Source: Elusimicrobiota bacterium
GTDB lineage: Bacteria; Elusimicrobiota; Elusimicrobia; FEN-1173; JAKLIF01
Reading direction: 5' to 3'
Assembly: GCA_022709755.1 (NCBI GenBank)
Contig: JAKLIF010000004.1
Span: forward strand, 62,001-126,000
Length of the DNA: 64,000 bases
This document shows, in pieces, positions 8,494-16,405 of this stretch. The notes under the pieces were generated by a model. That model was not told the origin of the DNA. It searched no databases and saw nothing but the letters and a program-made list of their open reading frames with translations. How positions within the stretch are numbered: position 1 is the stretch's first letter; the number at the start of each line of letters is the position of its first letter. The translations under genes were made by a program, and so were the position numbers.

Positions 8494-9028
8494 CGGAACC
8501 CCCTATCATGCCATATGACATTCCACACAATTCCAATTCACCCACATATGCTCCTTGTTTCATGCTTTCAAACAGACTGTCAAGATACGCCGTCTCTGCT
8601 GGAGCAAGCGTTCGTGACAACCTGATCCATTGTGGTAGTTGGTCGGCAAGCTGCTTGTTGTGCGGTTTCATGGGAACCCCACAAACAGCTGACGTGTTCA
8701 CGAACCAATCATAAACCAAAGCCACGAGGTATGCGTCATCCATGTATCCGAACAGCTCGTCCTTGTAATCAGGAAAACAATCTGCCGGATTATGAAGATA
8801 GGACAGCAAATAGTTCAGCCCCCGCCTCATGGACGTTATATACGGCCACTCATCAACCAATTGACGAATCTGGCCGAGCATGTCGGGCAACGCTAGGATC
8901 ATTTGGCGAAGCGGCTCATCAAAGAGCGCCGCATCACCCGGCCCGGCCAGCTCTCGTACTTTTTGGGAATACAAGTCCATCTGATCCATCGCCATTTCCT
9001 TCAATCGTCTTCTTAGTTCATTCAACAC
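8486..9028 (-). CDS. DUF1232-like protein, copy B
   Basis: 180 aa from GTG at 9028, picked because AAAGGAGG stands 6 nt upstream; earlier in-frame codons have no such site and run into the next gene. The core YLHNPADCFPDYKDELFGYM then DDAYLVALVYDWF matches the DUF1232-type pattern. The flanking helical parts match copy A at about one residue in three by eye. The C-terminus is extended by about 15 residues with two Cys. It is probably in an operon with the UPF0316 gene 52 bp upstream. Function unknown. Confidence 0.55.
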   Translation of the reverse strand: MLNELRRRLKEMAMDQMDLYSQKVRELAGPGDAALFDEPLRQMILALPDMLGQIRQLVDEWPYITSMRRGLNYLLSYLHNPADCFPDYKDELFGYMDDAYLVALVYDWFVNTSAVCGVPMKPHNKQLADQLPQWIRLSRTLAPAETAYLDSLFESMKQGAYVGELELCGMSYGMIGGSDD

Positions 9029-9080
9029 GTTCGGCCTCCTTTCCGCGTCCCACCTACAAACGACAATACGCTGTTTCGCT

Positions 9081-9611
9081 CTAAAGCTTCCGGTGTGCCG
9101 CCATTCGCACATCTCCGATGACATAAAAAGCTTCCGGATCAAACTGCTTCAATATATCCAAGGTCTTCTCCAGCATCCTTCGTCGCACAATAATGAAAAC
9201 GATTTTCACTGGGCCTAACGACCCATTCGCATCGATGGTTGTTGCGCCATAACCGTTGTTTTGAAAGTATTTGAGCAAATCTGTTGTATCCTTCCCCGTA
9301 ATGAGTTGCACTGCGGTATTCCCTATCGCGATCTTCCTCTCTATGGATATTCCGACAAAGGTGCCCATGCTAAAACCGGCCGCAAAAGCGAAATAGTTTA
9401 TGATGTTGTTCAGGTTCTGCATTATTTGCGTGATGGCAACCAGCCAAATCAGTATTTCGACAAATCCGATCATGGCGGCGAGCGTTCTTATACCGCGGGT
9501 AACGAATATTATCCTTACGGCCGCCATGCTCACATCCGCCATTCGGGCCAAGAATATCAACACTGGTATAAGGATTTGAACGAACGTACTTTGTGGTATA
9601 TCAATATGCAT
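9081..9611 (-). CDS. UPF0316/DUF2179-type membrane protein
   Basis: 176 aa. Three N-terminal membrane segments (about 8-30, 35-55, 62-85) carry family-typical residues (LARMADVSMAAVRIIFVTRG, FVEILIWLVAITQIMQN, FAAGFSMGTFVGI). A soluble C-terminal domain of about 85 residues (GYGATTIDANGSLGPVKIVF, DPEAFYVIGDVR) corresponds to DUF2179. Such proteins sit in the inner membrane; their substrate is unknown. Likely first gene of a three-gene group with the DUF1232-like pair. Confidence 0.8.
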   Translation of the reverse strand: MHIDIPQSTFVQILIPVLIFLARMADVSMAAVRIIFVTRGIRTLAAMIGFVEILIWLVAITQIMQNLNNIINYFAFAAGFSMGTFVGISIERKIAIGNTAVQLITGKDTTDLLKYFQNNGYGATTIDANGSLGPVKIVFIIVRRRMLEKTLDILKQFDPEAFYVIGDVRMAAHRKL

Positions 9612-9716
9612 ATCGCATTACATCCCTTATGAACATGTGTTATTCCATACGCTCTTTCTTAACAACAGAGAACAACCATAATTCATGCATTCTTCTTGGG
9701 AAGGCAATCATGTTTT

Positions 9717-9920
9717 TTACGCCGCGTCCACCGGGATTACGGGAACTTTTATATTTACGCTCACATCAGCGAGCGAATATGCCTCGGTTTCGTAATACGG
9801 ACAGTTCGTGTGTTCTGCCAAACAATGGCTGTTAATCCTTTGAAGGCTGGGGCAGTATAGCCTCCCACGATTTCCGGTACAGATGCTTTGAAGCCTTGAT
9901 TTGATGAACTTAGGGCACAT
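9717..9920 (-). CDS. Small cysteine-rich protein behind a receiver gene
   Basis: 67 aa starting MCPKFIKSRLQSICTG. The start is firm: AAAGGAGATAACA directly precedes ATG, and this ribosome site is formed by the last codons of the upstream receiver gene. Cys at 2, 14, 23, 33 and 40 with two His suggest a small metal- or Fe-S-binding fold, possibly Zn; no family is recognised. The tight coupling to the receiver-only regulator suggests they work together. Function unknown. The gap 9612-9716 shows nothing further. Confidence 0.55.
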   Translation of the reverse strand: MCPKFIKSRLQSICTGNRGRLYCPSLQRINSHCLAEHTNCPYYETEAYSLADVSVNIKVPVIPVDAA

Positions 9921-9922
9921 TG

Positions 9923-10372
9923 TTATCTCCTTTCAACGTTCATTTTACGGCGCACGGCATCGTTCAGGTATATTCCGATTTTCAAAACGGTCCTAATCGC
10001 TTCCATCATCTTGTTTGCCGCATCCTGCTTCATCAGGTAACCCCTCCCGCCCGCGTCGATCATCTGTCGCGCGTAAAACGTTTCATCGCGCATCGATATT
10101 CCCAGTATGGGGAGCCCGGGGTATTTCTGAGTTAATTCGCGGACCAACTCCAAACCATGCATATCCGCGCCGTCCAGATCGAGAATGAGGATATCCACCG
10201 CCGTGCTATCCAGCCTCCTGAATAACTGCTCATAATTTCCCGCCACTCCGCAGACATCAATGTCGCTTTCGCTTTTCAATAACCTGATGAGCGTCTGTTG
10301 AACCAACGGATTGCTGTCTGCGATAAAAACTCGAATCGGAGACGCCTCTCTCATGGCACTCATTTTTTCCAT
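9923..10372 (-). CDS. Stand-alone receiver-domain response regulator
   Basis: 149 aa from ATG at 10372 after a G-rich ribosome site; an in-frame TTG at 10390 is less likely. The receiver domain fills residues 12-130: IRVFIADSNPLVQQTL, phospho-acceptor Asp in VDILILDLDGADMHG, Ser in LGISMRDE, Lys in RGYLMKQDA. It is most like NarL-type receivers (YARQMIDAGGRGYLMK) but ends before any helix-turn-helix. One of the two usual acidic residues is Ala (IADS). It may be a partner of the kinase at 11339-12994, encoded 300 bp upstream. Confidence 0.75.
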   Translation of the reverse strand: MEKMSAMREASPIRVFIADSNPLVQQTLIRLLKSESDIDVCGVAGNYEQLFRRLDSTAVDILILDLDGADMHGLELVRELTQKYPGLPILGISMRDETFYARQMIDAGGRGYLMKQDAANKMMEAIRTVLKIGIYLNDAVRRKMNVERR

Positions 10373-10488
10373 GCTGTCCCCCCCCAACAACGGTATCTCA
10401 ATACGCTAATGAAGTATACCTGGTCTTCACATTTTTCGTTATCGGGCACATCATTGAATCGGCATTACGTGGAATCCCTGAATTGCGC

Positions 10489-10532
10489 ATCGGGGATTCC
10501 CCCGATGCCCGGATTATCTGGGAATGACGTGG
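10489..10532. repeat. Interspersed GGGAATGAC-type repeat with inverted repeat
   Basis: ATCGGGG-N4-CCCCGAT (10489-10506) is followed by ATCTGGGAATGAC. Similar pieces occur at 51075-51275 and 55370-55460 (CGTCATTCCCG, CGGGAATCCAG, CGGGAATGAC). This looks like a dispersed, partly decayed intergenic repeat family. Confidence 0.4.
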
Positions 10533-10552
10533 GTGAGTAATGCGCGGGATTT

Positions 10553-10591
10553 GAAAATGAAAATGCCAGACCCGTTGGAATGATCTGGCAT
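10553..10591 (-). terminator. Hairpin downstream of the NarL-type regulator
   Basis: A perfect 8-bp stem ATGCCAGA (10563-10570) / TCTGGCAT (10584-10591) with a 13-nt loop. On the minus strand it is followed by a T-rich stretch (TTTTCATTTTC), fitting a weak intrinsic terminator for the kinase-regulator operon. Confidence 0.5.
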
Positions 10592-10676
10592 AGCGATTCT
10601 GGTATTTGATTCCTATTAACAACCGATCTAAATCATATTACCTCACAAAATTGAATATATCCATGCAAATTCGCGG

Positions 10677-11342
10677 TCAGGAATTCCCTTGGTCGCGCAC
10701 CCATTCTATCGCGTATCTGACGAGTTCGGAAGCGTCTTCCAGCCGCAACTTCTGCTTGATCTGCTCCCGATACGTCTCGATTGTTTTGACGCTCAAACTC
10801 AATTCGTCTGCGATTTCGCCCGTCTTATGGCCTTGGCCTATCAGCCGGAATATCTCCAACTCCCGGTCGCTCAGCCTAGCCACGGGCGATTCCGCTTCCA
10901 TATCCGGCCCCTCCGTCAAACGATCCAGCATCCTGTCGGCCATTTTCTCGCTTAAATATACTTTTCCGCTCAATATCCGTCTCAACGCCGACACCACCTT
11001 CTCCGCCGACTCCTTCTTCATGACATAACCTCTTGCACCGGCTCGAAGCACCCTCTCGGCATAAACCGATTCCTCATACATGGAAACCACCAGGATCAAC
11101 AGCTTGGGCATCCGCATTTTCATGTTTTTTATGAGGTCAATACCGCCCATCCCCTCGAGGCCGAGGTCGACAACAGCGGCATCCGGCTTTGCGGAAGATA
11201 ATAACGCCAATGCCGCTGGGCCGTCACCCGCTTCGCCGCACACGGTAAGGTCCGGTTCGTCTTCAATAAGCCTTCGCATGCCTTGGCGCAGAACGGCATG
11301 ATCATCGACAATGAGTATCTTGCTTTTGAATGAAGATATCAT
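10677..11342 (-). CDS. NarL/FixJ family response regulator
   Basis: 221 aa. Receiver domain at residues 5-125 (KILIVDDHAVLRQGM; phospho-acceptor in AAVVDLGLEGMGGIDL; VVSMYEE; RGYVMKKESAE) and LuxR-type helix-turn-helix at about 150-210 (LSDRELEIFRLIGQGHKTGE, LSLSVKTIETYREQIKQKL). The start is ATG at 11342, which overlaps the kinase stop as ATGA, so the pair is translationally coupled. Family role: phosphorylation-dependent transcription factor. The target genes are not evident; candidates are the neighbouring AT-rich genes. Confidence 0.9.
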   Translation of the reverse strand: MISSFKSKILIVDDHAVLRQGMRRLIEDEPDLTVCGEAGDGPAALALLSSAKPDAAVVDLGLEGMGGIDLIKNMKMRMPKLLILVVSMYEESVYAERVLRAGARGYVMKKESAEKVVSALRRILSGKVYLSEKMADRMLDRLTEGPDMEAESPVARLSDRELEIFRLIGQGHKTGEIADELSLSVKTIETYREQIKQKLRLEDASELVRYAIEWVRDQGNS

Positions 11343-12994
11343 ATTGTTTGTCCCGTCAAATCCTTGATCGCGGATATCGGAGCGGAACACGTCACGACAG
11401 TGCCTTTCGGTTTATTGTCTTTGATCTCCAACACAGCGCCGATCATACCAGCGCGGTAACTCATGATATGCATTCCCATACCTTTGCCATCCCTTAAAGA
11501 CGTTGAGATTCCCATCCCATCGTCTTTGACCGACAAGGACAGCCTTTCGTCGTTCATTTTTAGGCCGATCGCTACGCGGCTTGGACGAGCATGCTTCATG
11601 GCGTTATTGACGGCCTCCTGCGCGATTCTATATAGCTCTATCCCGATCACGGGATCGATCTCCGGCTGGCAATTGTCATGTTCCACCCGGCAAGGAATGC
11701 CATATTTACTCTCCATGCTGTTGGCCATTTCTTGAAGCGCGGGAACAAAACCGTTTGTGCTCAGTTCCACGGGGAAAAGACCCCGCGACAGGCTGCGTAC
11801 TTGCTCAATTGAATCGCTGACCAGCTTGGATATTTCCACCGCGTCTTTGACATCCGGCATTCCCTTGGATGCCAGCTTTTTCTGAAGCAATTGTGAAATA
11901 TATGTGACGGCAGTCAAATTCTGACCCAAGCCGTCATGCAGGTCCCGGCCAATCCGCTGTTGCTCGCGCTCGGTCACTTCCAAGATTTCCTTTTCCAGCC
12001 GCTTGCTTTCAGTGATGTCGCGGGCGATGACCGAAATGCCCGTGAGTCGGCCGCTTGTGTTTTTTATGGGCGAGAAGTTCAGTGAAACATCCAACGGCCT
12101 CGCATCCTTATGTTTTTGAATCGTCTCAAAGTTGGCCGTCGCTTCGCCTTTTTGGATCGCCTTCAATATAGGCGGAATTTCTTGTTCCCGATCAAGCGGC
12201 ATGAGAAGCGAAAACGGCTGGCCGACCGCCTCATCCGGCGTGTAACCATATATGCATTGGGCCCCCTTATTCCAACTAACAATGACGCCTTCCAATGTCA
12301 TTCCGATGATGGCATCCTCAGATGATTCCACGATTGCGGCCATGCGCCTGTTCGCTTCCTCAAGCTTGCGGGTATCCGTGATATCCTGGCCTGAACTCAG
12401 GATGCCCACCGGCGCCCCGAATTCGTCCGTCATGACGGTGTTGTGCATGGCCAACAGTTTCATTTCGCCTGTCTGCGTCGTAATCTGGTGCTCGAAATAC
12501 TGTATGGGCGGGATATCGCCCCGCATCTGGCGCTCGTATAACGCCTTCATTTCCACCCGCTCTTGGGGTGAAAGAAAGTGGTCAAACCAATTCCGGTGAA
12601 TTGCATCTTCCTCGCGGCAACCGAGTATCCTACATCCCTTGTTGTTTAGGAACGTAACATCGCCGGTGCGGTTCAACGCAAGCATCATGACGTCCGCAAC
12701 GTTAAGATATAGATGGGTGAGGTCAGACTCTTTTTGCAACGCTTGAAGATAATACCGAACAACAAAATAAAGTGCGCCCGATGTGCATAAAACGAACATC
12801 CACCCCTTCAACATTTGAAGACGCGCCACCGTCAACGGATCGTTTGTCCACGCAATAAGGGCCTTGTCCGACAGCAATATCCATATTACACCGGCCAATG
12901 CGTAAAGAGCAGCGACGCAGAATGCCATCCAATGAGACCGTTTCTTCCGCGCAACGACCATTTCGTTCATTGAAAAAACCGCTGGCAAATTCAC
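11339..12994 (-). CDS. Membrane PAS sensor histidine kinase (HisKA_3/NarX-type)
   Basis: 551 aa. Two membrane segments (about 22-45 and 66-86), PAS domain 1 (about 100-215), PAS domain 2 (about 220-340), then a HisKA_3 dimerisation domain with the phospho-acceptor His in RIGRDLHDGLGQNLTAV. A HATPase_c domain follows (about 430-540; IAQEAVNNAMKHA, LSVKDDGMGI, GKGMGMHIMSYRA). The start is GTG at 12994 with AGGA 9 nt upstream; the next ATG is codon 9. There is almost no periplasmic part, so the signal is probably cytosolic or membrane-derived (PAS). It pairs with the regulator at 10677-11342. Confidence 0.9.
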   Translation of the reverse strand: MNLPAVFSMNEMVVARKKRSHWMAFCVAALYALAGVIWILLSDKALIAWTNDPLTVARLQMLKGWMFVLCTSGALYFVVRYYLQALQKESDLTHLYLNVADVMMLALNRTGDVTFLNNKGCRILGCREEDAIHRNWFDHFLSPQERVEMKALYERQMRGDIPPIQYFEHQITTQTGEMKLLAMHNTVMTDEFGAPVGILSSGQDITDTRKLEEANRRMAAIVESSEDAIIGMTLEGVIVSWNKGAQCIYGYTPDEAVGQPFSLLMPLDREQEIPPILKAIQKGEATANFETIQKHKDARPLDVSLNFSPIKNTSGRLTGISVIARDITESKRLEKEILEVTEREQQRIGRDLHDGLGQNLTAVTYISQLLQKKLASKGMPDVKDAVEISKLVSDSIEQVRSLSRGLFPVELSTNGFVPALQEMANSMESKYGIPCRVEHDNCQPEIDPVIGIELYRIAQEAVNNAMKHARPSRVAIGLKMNDERLSLSVKDDGMGISTSLRDGKGMGMHIMSYRAGMIGAVLEIKDNKPKGTVVTCSAPISAIKDLTGQTI

Positions 12995-13122
12995 TGTAGT
13001 GGATCCTATTGACTTTCCTTATTCGTGTCCCATGTGTTTTTTATTCATTTTAGCACATGCCAATCACCCGTCATAGTGGCGAGATTTTCAACTTGCGTAT
13101 TTGGATAGAAAGAAGGTAGGCC

Positions 13123-13764
13123 ATGTCCCAGCGAGCGGGATATCCCGCCGCAACATCAATAATGGAAGTCATAACGATGCCTATGAAAAACGAAACAATA
13201 ACGACGGCGGTCAGCAAAAAGAAAATCGCGCTTCAAATCATCAACGAGAAACCATCTAAAGAACATACACCGATACACACCTTCTATACGATGCTGGAAA
13301 CACCAGAAGAGCGCCTTGAACGAATTGTGGAATTGTTAGCGATTGGTGTATTACGATTACTGGCAGAACAGAAAGAAGCAACTGATCCGCCAGTCATTAA
13401 ACAACCGTCGGAACCCCCTCCGCAAAAAAGACGAATCCCATTCGGGTTGGAAAAGGTGGACGGTGGGCGGGACATTGATGCAATCGAGAAAAAGTGGGTT
13501 GAACGAATCCAGCAAATAGCATCAGAAGGAAATTCGTCGGAATATATTGCCAAGGCACTAAATCAAGAAGATCGCGAAACCAAACGAGTTGGCAAATGGT
13601 CGCGAACAGCCGTTTGGCGAATTTTGCAGCTTTTAAAGAAAACAACCGTTACGAAATATTTCGTAACAGCCCGTTGTTTTTTGCACTTTCAAAGGATTTT
13701 GCACCGACCTGCCAGTTTAGTTCCGATTATCCTTAATCTACTTTCTCCGACGGGGTTCGAATAG
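13123..13764 (+). CDS. Recombinase-domain (DNA-binding) protein
   Basis: 213 codons. The middle of the protein (about 55-100) holds ERIVELLAIGVLRLLAEQ. Residues about 105-175 match the 'Recombinase' DNA-binding domain of large serine recombinases (PFGLEKVDGGRDID, VERIQQIASEGNSSEYIA, TKRVGKWSRTAVWRILQLL). The resolvase catalytic domain with its Ser is absent, so it cannot recombine DNA alone; it may be a regulator, a directionality factor or a fragment. Codons after about 176 run through a hairpin/T-run terminator, so the natural protein probably ends earlier or the reading frame has been extended by decay. It marks the AT-rich segment as mobile in origin. Confidence 0.55.
   Translation: MSQRAGYPAATSIMEVITMPMKNETITTAVSKKKIALQIINEKPSKEHTPIHTFYTMLETPEERLERIVELLAIGVLRLLAEQKEATDPPVIKQPSEPPPQKRRIPFGLEKVDGGRDIDAIEKKWVERIQQIASEGNSSEYIAKALNQEDRETKRVGKWSRTAVWRILQLLKKTTVTKYFVTARCFLHFQRILHRPASLVPIILNLLSPTGFE
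13641..13682 (+). terminator. Hairpin with T-run inside the 3' end of the recombinase-domain gene
   Basis: GTTACGAAAT (13648-13657) pairs perfectly with ATTTCGTAAC (13658-13667), extended by AACAAC/GTTGTT, and is followed by TTTTTT to 13682. It has the look of a rho-independent terminator yet lies within the open frame. Confidence 0.5.
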
Positions 13765-13813
13765 CCTCAAGAGGCATGTTACGATTTGCTTTGAATACCA
13801 ACGTCTTTTAAAT

Positions 13814-13833
13814 CTGGGGGGGTAAGGGGATTT
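13814..13833. repeat. att-like direct repeat of the tRNA-His 3' end
   Basis: 20 bases here match 15007-15026 (the 3' end of tRNA-His and its flank) with a single mismatch: ctggg(g/t)gggtaaggggattt. The two copies bracket a 1.2-kb segment holding a structured region and a methyltransferase gene, as expected for an element integrated at a tRNA 3' end. The matching stretch is G-rich, which tempers confidence. Confidence 0.5.
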
Positions 13834-13885
13834 TCCTTTCGCCGCTCATAAAACTTTCGATGCGGCTACAGAATGGCCGAGCTTT

Positions 13886-14038
13886 CGGTCCGATGGACCG
13901 AGGCCGGTCCCTGAACTGTGTGCAGGGGCTGGCCGCTCACCTATGGGGTAGTCACTCCCCTGGAGTGCCATCGGCCCCAAAAGCCCTGCGACGGTGTCTG
14001 GTCGGGGTTTCAAATCCCGGATACTTCCCGCTGGGGCC
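13886..14038 (+). ncRNA. Candidate structured RNA, family not recognised
   Basis: This gene-free stretch packs four helices: CGGTCC-GAT-GGACCG (13886-13900), an 11-bp stem with two G-T pairs (13903-13913 with 13923-13933), CACTCC-CCT-GGAGTG (13953-13967), and a closing 7-bp stem GGCCCCA/TGGGGCC (13973-13979 with 14032-14038). The closing stem encloses CGGGG-N7-TCCCG. It is more GC-rich than its neighbours. It does not fit tRNA, tmRNA, RNase P, SRP or 6S layouts that I can recall. The strand is uncertain. The flanks 13765-13885 and 14039-14083 show nothing else apart from the att-like repeat. Confidence 0.4.
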
Positions 14039-14083
14039 CTTATTATGCCAGATTAGAACCTGTTTACAGAGGGCGGCATAAAT

Positions 14084-14872
14084 TCATACCAACCTTTCAG
14101 CCACGACCAGCATTTCAAAGTCCTCAGTGGTCAACTTGTCGTTCCTGGAATACGCCCCATGTTTTGCTCCAAGGATATCGACCTTCGTATATCTAAGCGT
14201 CTTTAAGAGCCACGTTATCTCGCTGGGCACGTAATAACGCTCGTTACACTTAAGCTCCCTTTTAGTGCCGGAATCGTCCTCAAAAACAACGGTGTTATAA
14301 TCACGGAAAGTCATTAGATCAAAGGAGCACTCCTTACACTGGGACTGACCTTCTTTTTGCGCCGATTTATAGAATTCATTGACAGAATGAAACAGCGGGA
14401 ATAATCCGTTCAATGTGGTGAAAATGAGTTTGCCTTTATCTTTCAACGCTTTTGTTGCGTTCTTGAGAATCTCAAAGTTCATCTCATCTGTTTCCATAAG
14501 AGAAAACCCGCCTTCGCAGAGCATGATCGCCAGATCAAATTCATCTTTAAACGGAAGGTTTCTAGCGTCATGTTTTAGAAAGTCGATTGCCATTCCCGCC
14601 GCTTTCGCCTTTTCCATTGCTCTTGCAAGCTGCGACTCGGATAGATCAACACCGGTCACGTTATACCCTCTTTTTGTCAATTCAATTGAATGCCGTCCCG
14701 TTCCGCATCCAATATCTATAATCCGCACCGCCTTGTTAAAACCAATCTCTTTCTCTATGAAGTCGCATTCACCAACGGTTCCCTGGGTATAGATTTCCCT
14801 GTCATATTTTTTGCCGTAGTTATCAAAGAGAGCTTCATACCATTGTCTCTGATTTTCAATTTTTGGACTCAT
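14084..14872 (-). CDS. Class I SAM-dependent methyltransferase
   Basis: 262 aa from ATG at 14872, with GGAGAG 8 nt upstream; the frame continues upstream into tRNA-His, which is not coding. Methyltransferase motifs: I AVRIIDIGCGTGRHSIELTK (about 42-60), II VTGVDLSESQLARA, III FLKHDARNLPF, IV FDLAIMLCEGGFSLM, V ALKDKGKLIFTTLN. The substrate is unknown; the layout is like small-molecule (UbiE/TehB-like) enzymes. It lies alone between the tRNA-His gene and its att-like repeat and is AT-rich, so it may be cargo of an integrated element. Confidence 0.8.
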   Translation of the reverse strand: MSPKIENQRQWYEALFDNYGKKYDREIYTQGTVGECDFIEKEIGFNKAVRIIDIGCGTGRHSIELTKRGYNVTGVDLSESQLARAMEKAKAAGMAIDFLKHDARNLPFKDEFDLAIMLCEGGFSLMETDEMNFEILKNATKALKDKGKLIFTTLNGLFPLFHSVNEFYKSAQKEGQSQCKECSFDLMTFRDYNTVVFEDDSGTKRELKCNERYYVPSEITWLLKTLRYTKVDILGAKHGAYSRNDKLTTEDFEMLVVAERLV

Positions 14873-15009
14873 GACATCATCTCTCCAATGTGCAAATAAG
14901 CGAGCCTTGCTCCGCATAAACGAAAAGAAAGGCCCGTCAAATATTCCAGGTTCTAATATACAAAAAGCCTTTCCCGATAATCTATACAGGACAAGGCTTT
15001 TGAAAACTG

Positions 15010-15083
15010 GGTGGGTAAGGGGATTTGAACCCCCGACCTTCCGGGCCACAGCCGGACGCTCTAACCGCTGAGCTATACCCACC
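15010..15083 (-). tRNA. tRNA-His (GTG anticodon)
   Basis: Minus-strand cloverleaf: acceptor stem GTGGGTA/TACCCAC with an extra G at -1 opposite discriminator C73, the tRNA-His identity pair. The D-arm is TAGCTCAGCGGTTAGAGC, and the anticodon stem-loop is TCCGG-CTGTGGC-CCGGA with anticodon GTG. The T-arm carries GGTTCAAATCC. CCA is not fully encoded. It marks the switch from AT-richer DNA (left) to GC-rich DNA (right). Confidence 0.95.
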
Positions 15084-15257
15084 ATTGGAAACTACTTTTT
15101 CAAATCATCACGCCACGCTATACACTTTTCGCAGAGCTCTCATCCCAACCTTATTCATCCAGGGGGATCGCCCCTCTCATTTCAGTGGTTGGGGCAAGTG
15201 CAGACGGCACGTCAGAGACGTGACTACTCCGTCGCCCACCATTGGGAACTATTTTCT
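15078..15257. repeat. Direct repeat flanking 130 bp next to tRNA-His
   Basis: The 23 bases 15078-15100 (the 5' edge of tRNA-His plus flank, cccaccattggaaac...) recur at 15235-15257 with 3 mismatches. The intervening gene-free DNA (15101-15234) may be a scar of an insertion, or a duplicated tRNA edge. The gap 15258-15303 is otherwise empty. Confidence 0.45.
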
Positions 15258-15303
15258 AAAATTAATCGTCCAACTGAAAAAGTATAACAAAATTCTCATA
15301 TCT

Positions 15304-16395
15304 TCACACGATCCAGGGTTTGGCCGAGGCGCGCATCAGATCATTCGGCGCGGCTTGAAACCCCACTTCAGACAAAGACCACATCGAGATCATCGAGATG
15401 ATTTCCCGTAAGATACAAACGACGGGCACCGCAAAAAAGAGGCCCCAGAAACCCGCCAATTCCCCCCCGCAAAAAACCGCGAAGATCACCATCACGGGAT
15501 GAAGGTCCACGCTTTTCTTCAACACCATCGGCTGGAGGAACCAATCATCGAAAAATTTGACCGCCGCAAAAACAGCCACCACTTGCAACGGCGCCCACAA
15601 ATTCTGAAACTGAAAGAAAGCCACGATCACTCCCACCGATACGCCTATCAGGGGCCCCATATAGGGAATGAAATTCCCAAAACCAGCCACCGCCCCGATC
15701 AGCACCGCGTAGTTCACACCCAACAGGCCCAGCCCGATCATGGACAGTATCCCCACGAAAGCCGCATCCATCAGGATCGCGCGAAGGTAATTCCCCAACG
15801 TCTCGTCGACTTCGCAAAGGAGACTCAGCGTTTTCTCCACCCAGCGGGACGGCACGCGGTCGATCCATCGGTCCAATGCATTACGCCCCTCACTCAAGAA
15901 GAAGAACGTGACGAACGGGATCAGAACGATATAGACCACGATATGGATGACGCCGTAAAGATAGGCCGGAGCGAGGTCCATCGTCTTTTGGATGACGCCC
16001 CCCATCAGGGACCCGATCTTATCCACCAGGCGGAACTGACTCAACCACGGCCACCGCTCGGAGATCACTCCTTGCATCTTCAATCCGACGACTCGCGCCT
16101 GCTCGATGTATTGAGGCATGTTGTAATAGATCTTCGGGATGTCTTCCAACAATACGATGATGGCGCCGTAAGCCAATGCCACCGTCAATCCGAACACCAT
16201 CAGATAGAGGACGATGATGGCCGTATCGCGACGGACGCCCCTCATCTCGAAGAACGTGATCATGGGGTTGAGCAGATAGGCCAGCACTCCCGCCAAAACG
16301 AACGGCAGGACGATCGTGCGCGCCGCGTAGAGGAACCACAAGGCGCCCAGGACGACGGAAAAGGCGATCAGTGTCCGGAAGATCTTGGCGTCCAT
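15304..16395 (-). CDS. AI-2E family transporter (PerM/TqsA-like)
   Basis: 363 aa. Eight predicted membrane segments: two pairs near the N-terminus (LIAFSVVLGALWFLY, VLPFVLAGVLAYLLNPMI, TAIIVLYLMVFGLTVALAYG), an amphipathic middle (about 95-150), then the typical block with a GFGNFIPYMGP-type signature (IGAVAGFGNFIPYMGPLIG) and PVVCILREII at the end. Family members export small molecules or ions; the AI-2 link is only historical. It is the last gene of a run DUF948-YtxH-cNMP-AI-2E, 10 bp after the cNMP gene. Confidence 0.9.
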   Translation of the reverse strand: MDAKIFRTLIAFSVVLGALWFLYAARTIVLPFVLAGVLAYLLNPMITFFEMRGVRRDTAIIVLYLMVFGLTVALAYGAIIVLLEDIPKIYYNMPQYIEQARVVGLKMQGVISERWPWLSQFRLVDKIGSLMGGVIQKTMDLAPAYLYGVIHIVVYIVLIPFVTFFFLSEGRNALDRWIDRVPSRWVEKTLSLLCEVDETLGNYLRAILMDAAFVGILSMIGLGLLGVNYAVLIGAVAGFGNFIPYMGPLIGVSVGVIVAFFQFQNLWAPLQVVAVFAAVKFFDDWFLQPMVLKKSVDLHPVMVIFAVFCGGELAGFWGLFFAVPVVCILREIISMISMWSLSEVGFQAAPNDLMRASAKPWIV

Positions 16396-16405
16396 CGTCT
16401 TGCCC

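Noticed and set aside
13973-14038. tRNA-like element, including a possible selenocysteine tRNA (CGGGG-TTTCAAA-TCCCG loop with TCA in anticodon position)
   Set aside because: No D-arm, T-arm or long variable arm in the right spacing; only the closing stem and one hairpin resemble a tRNA.
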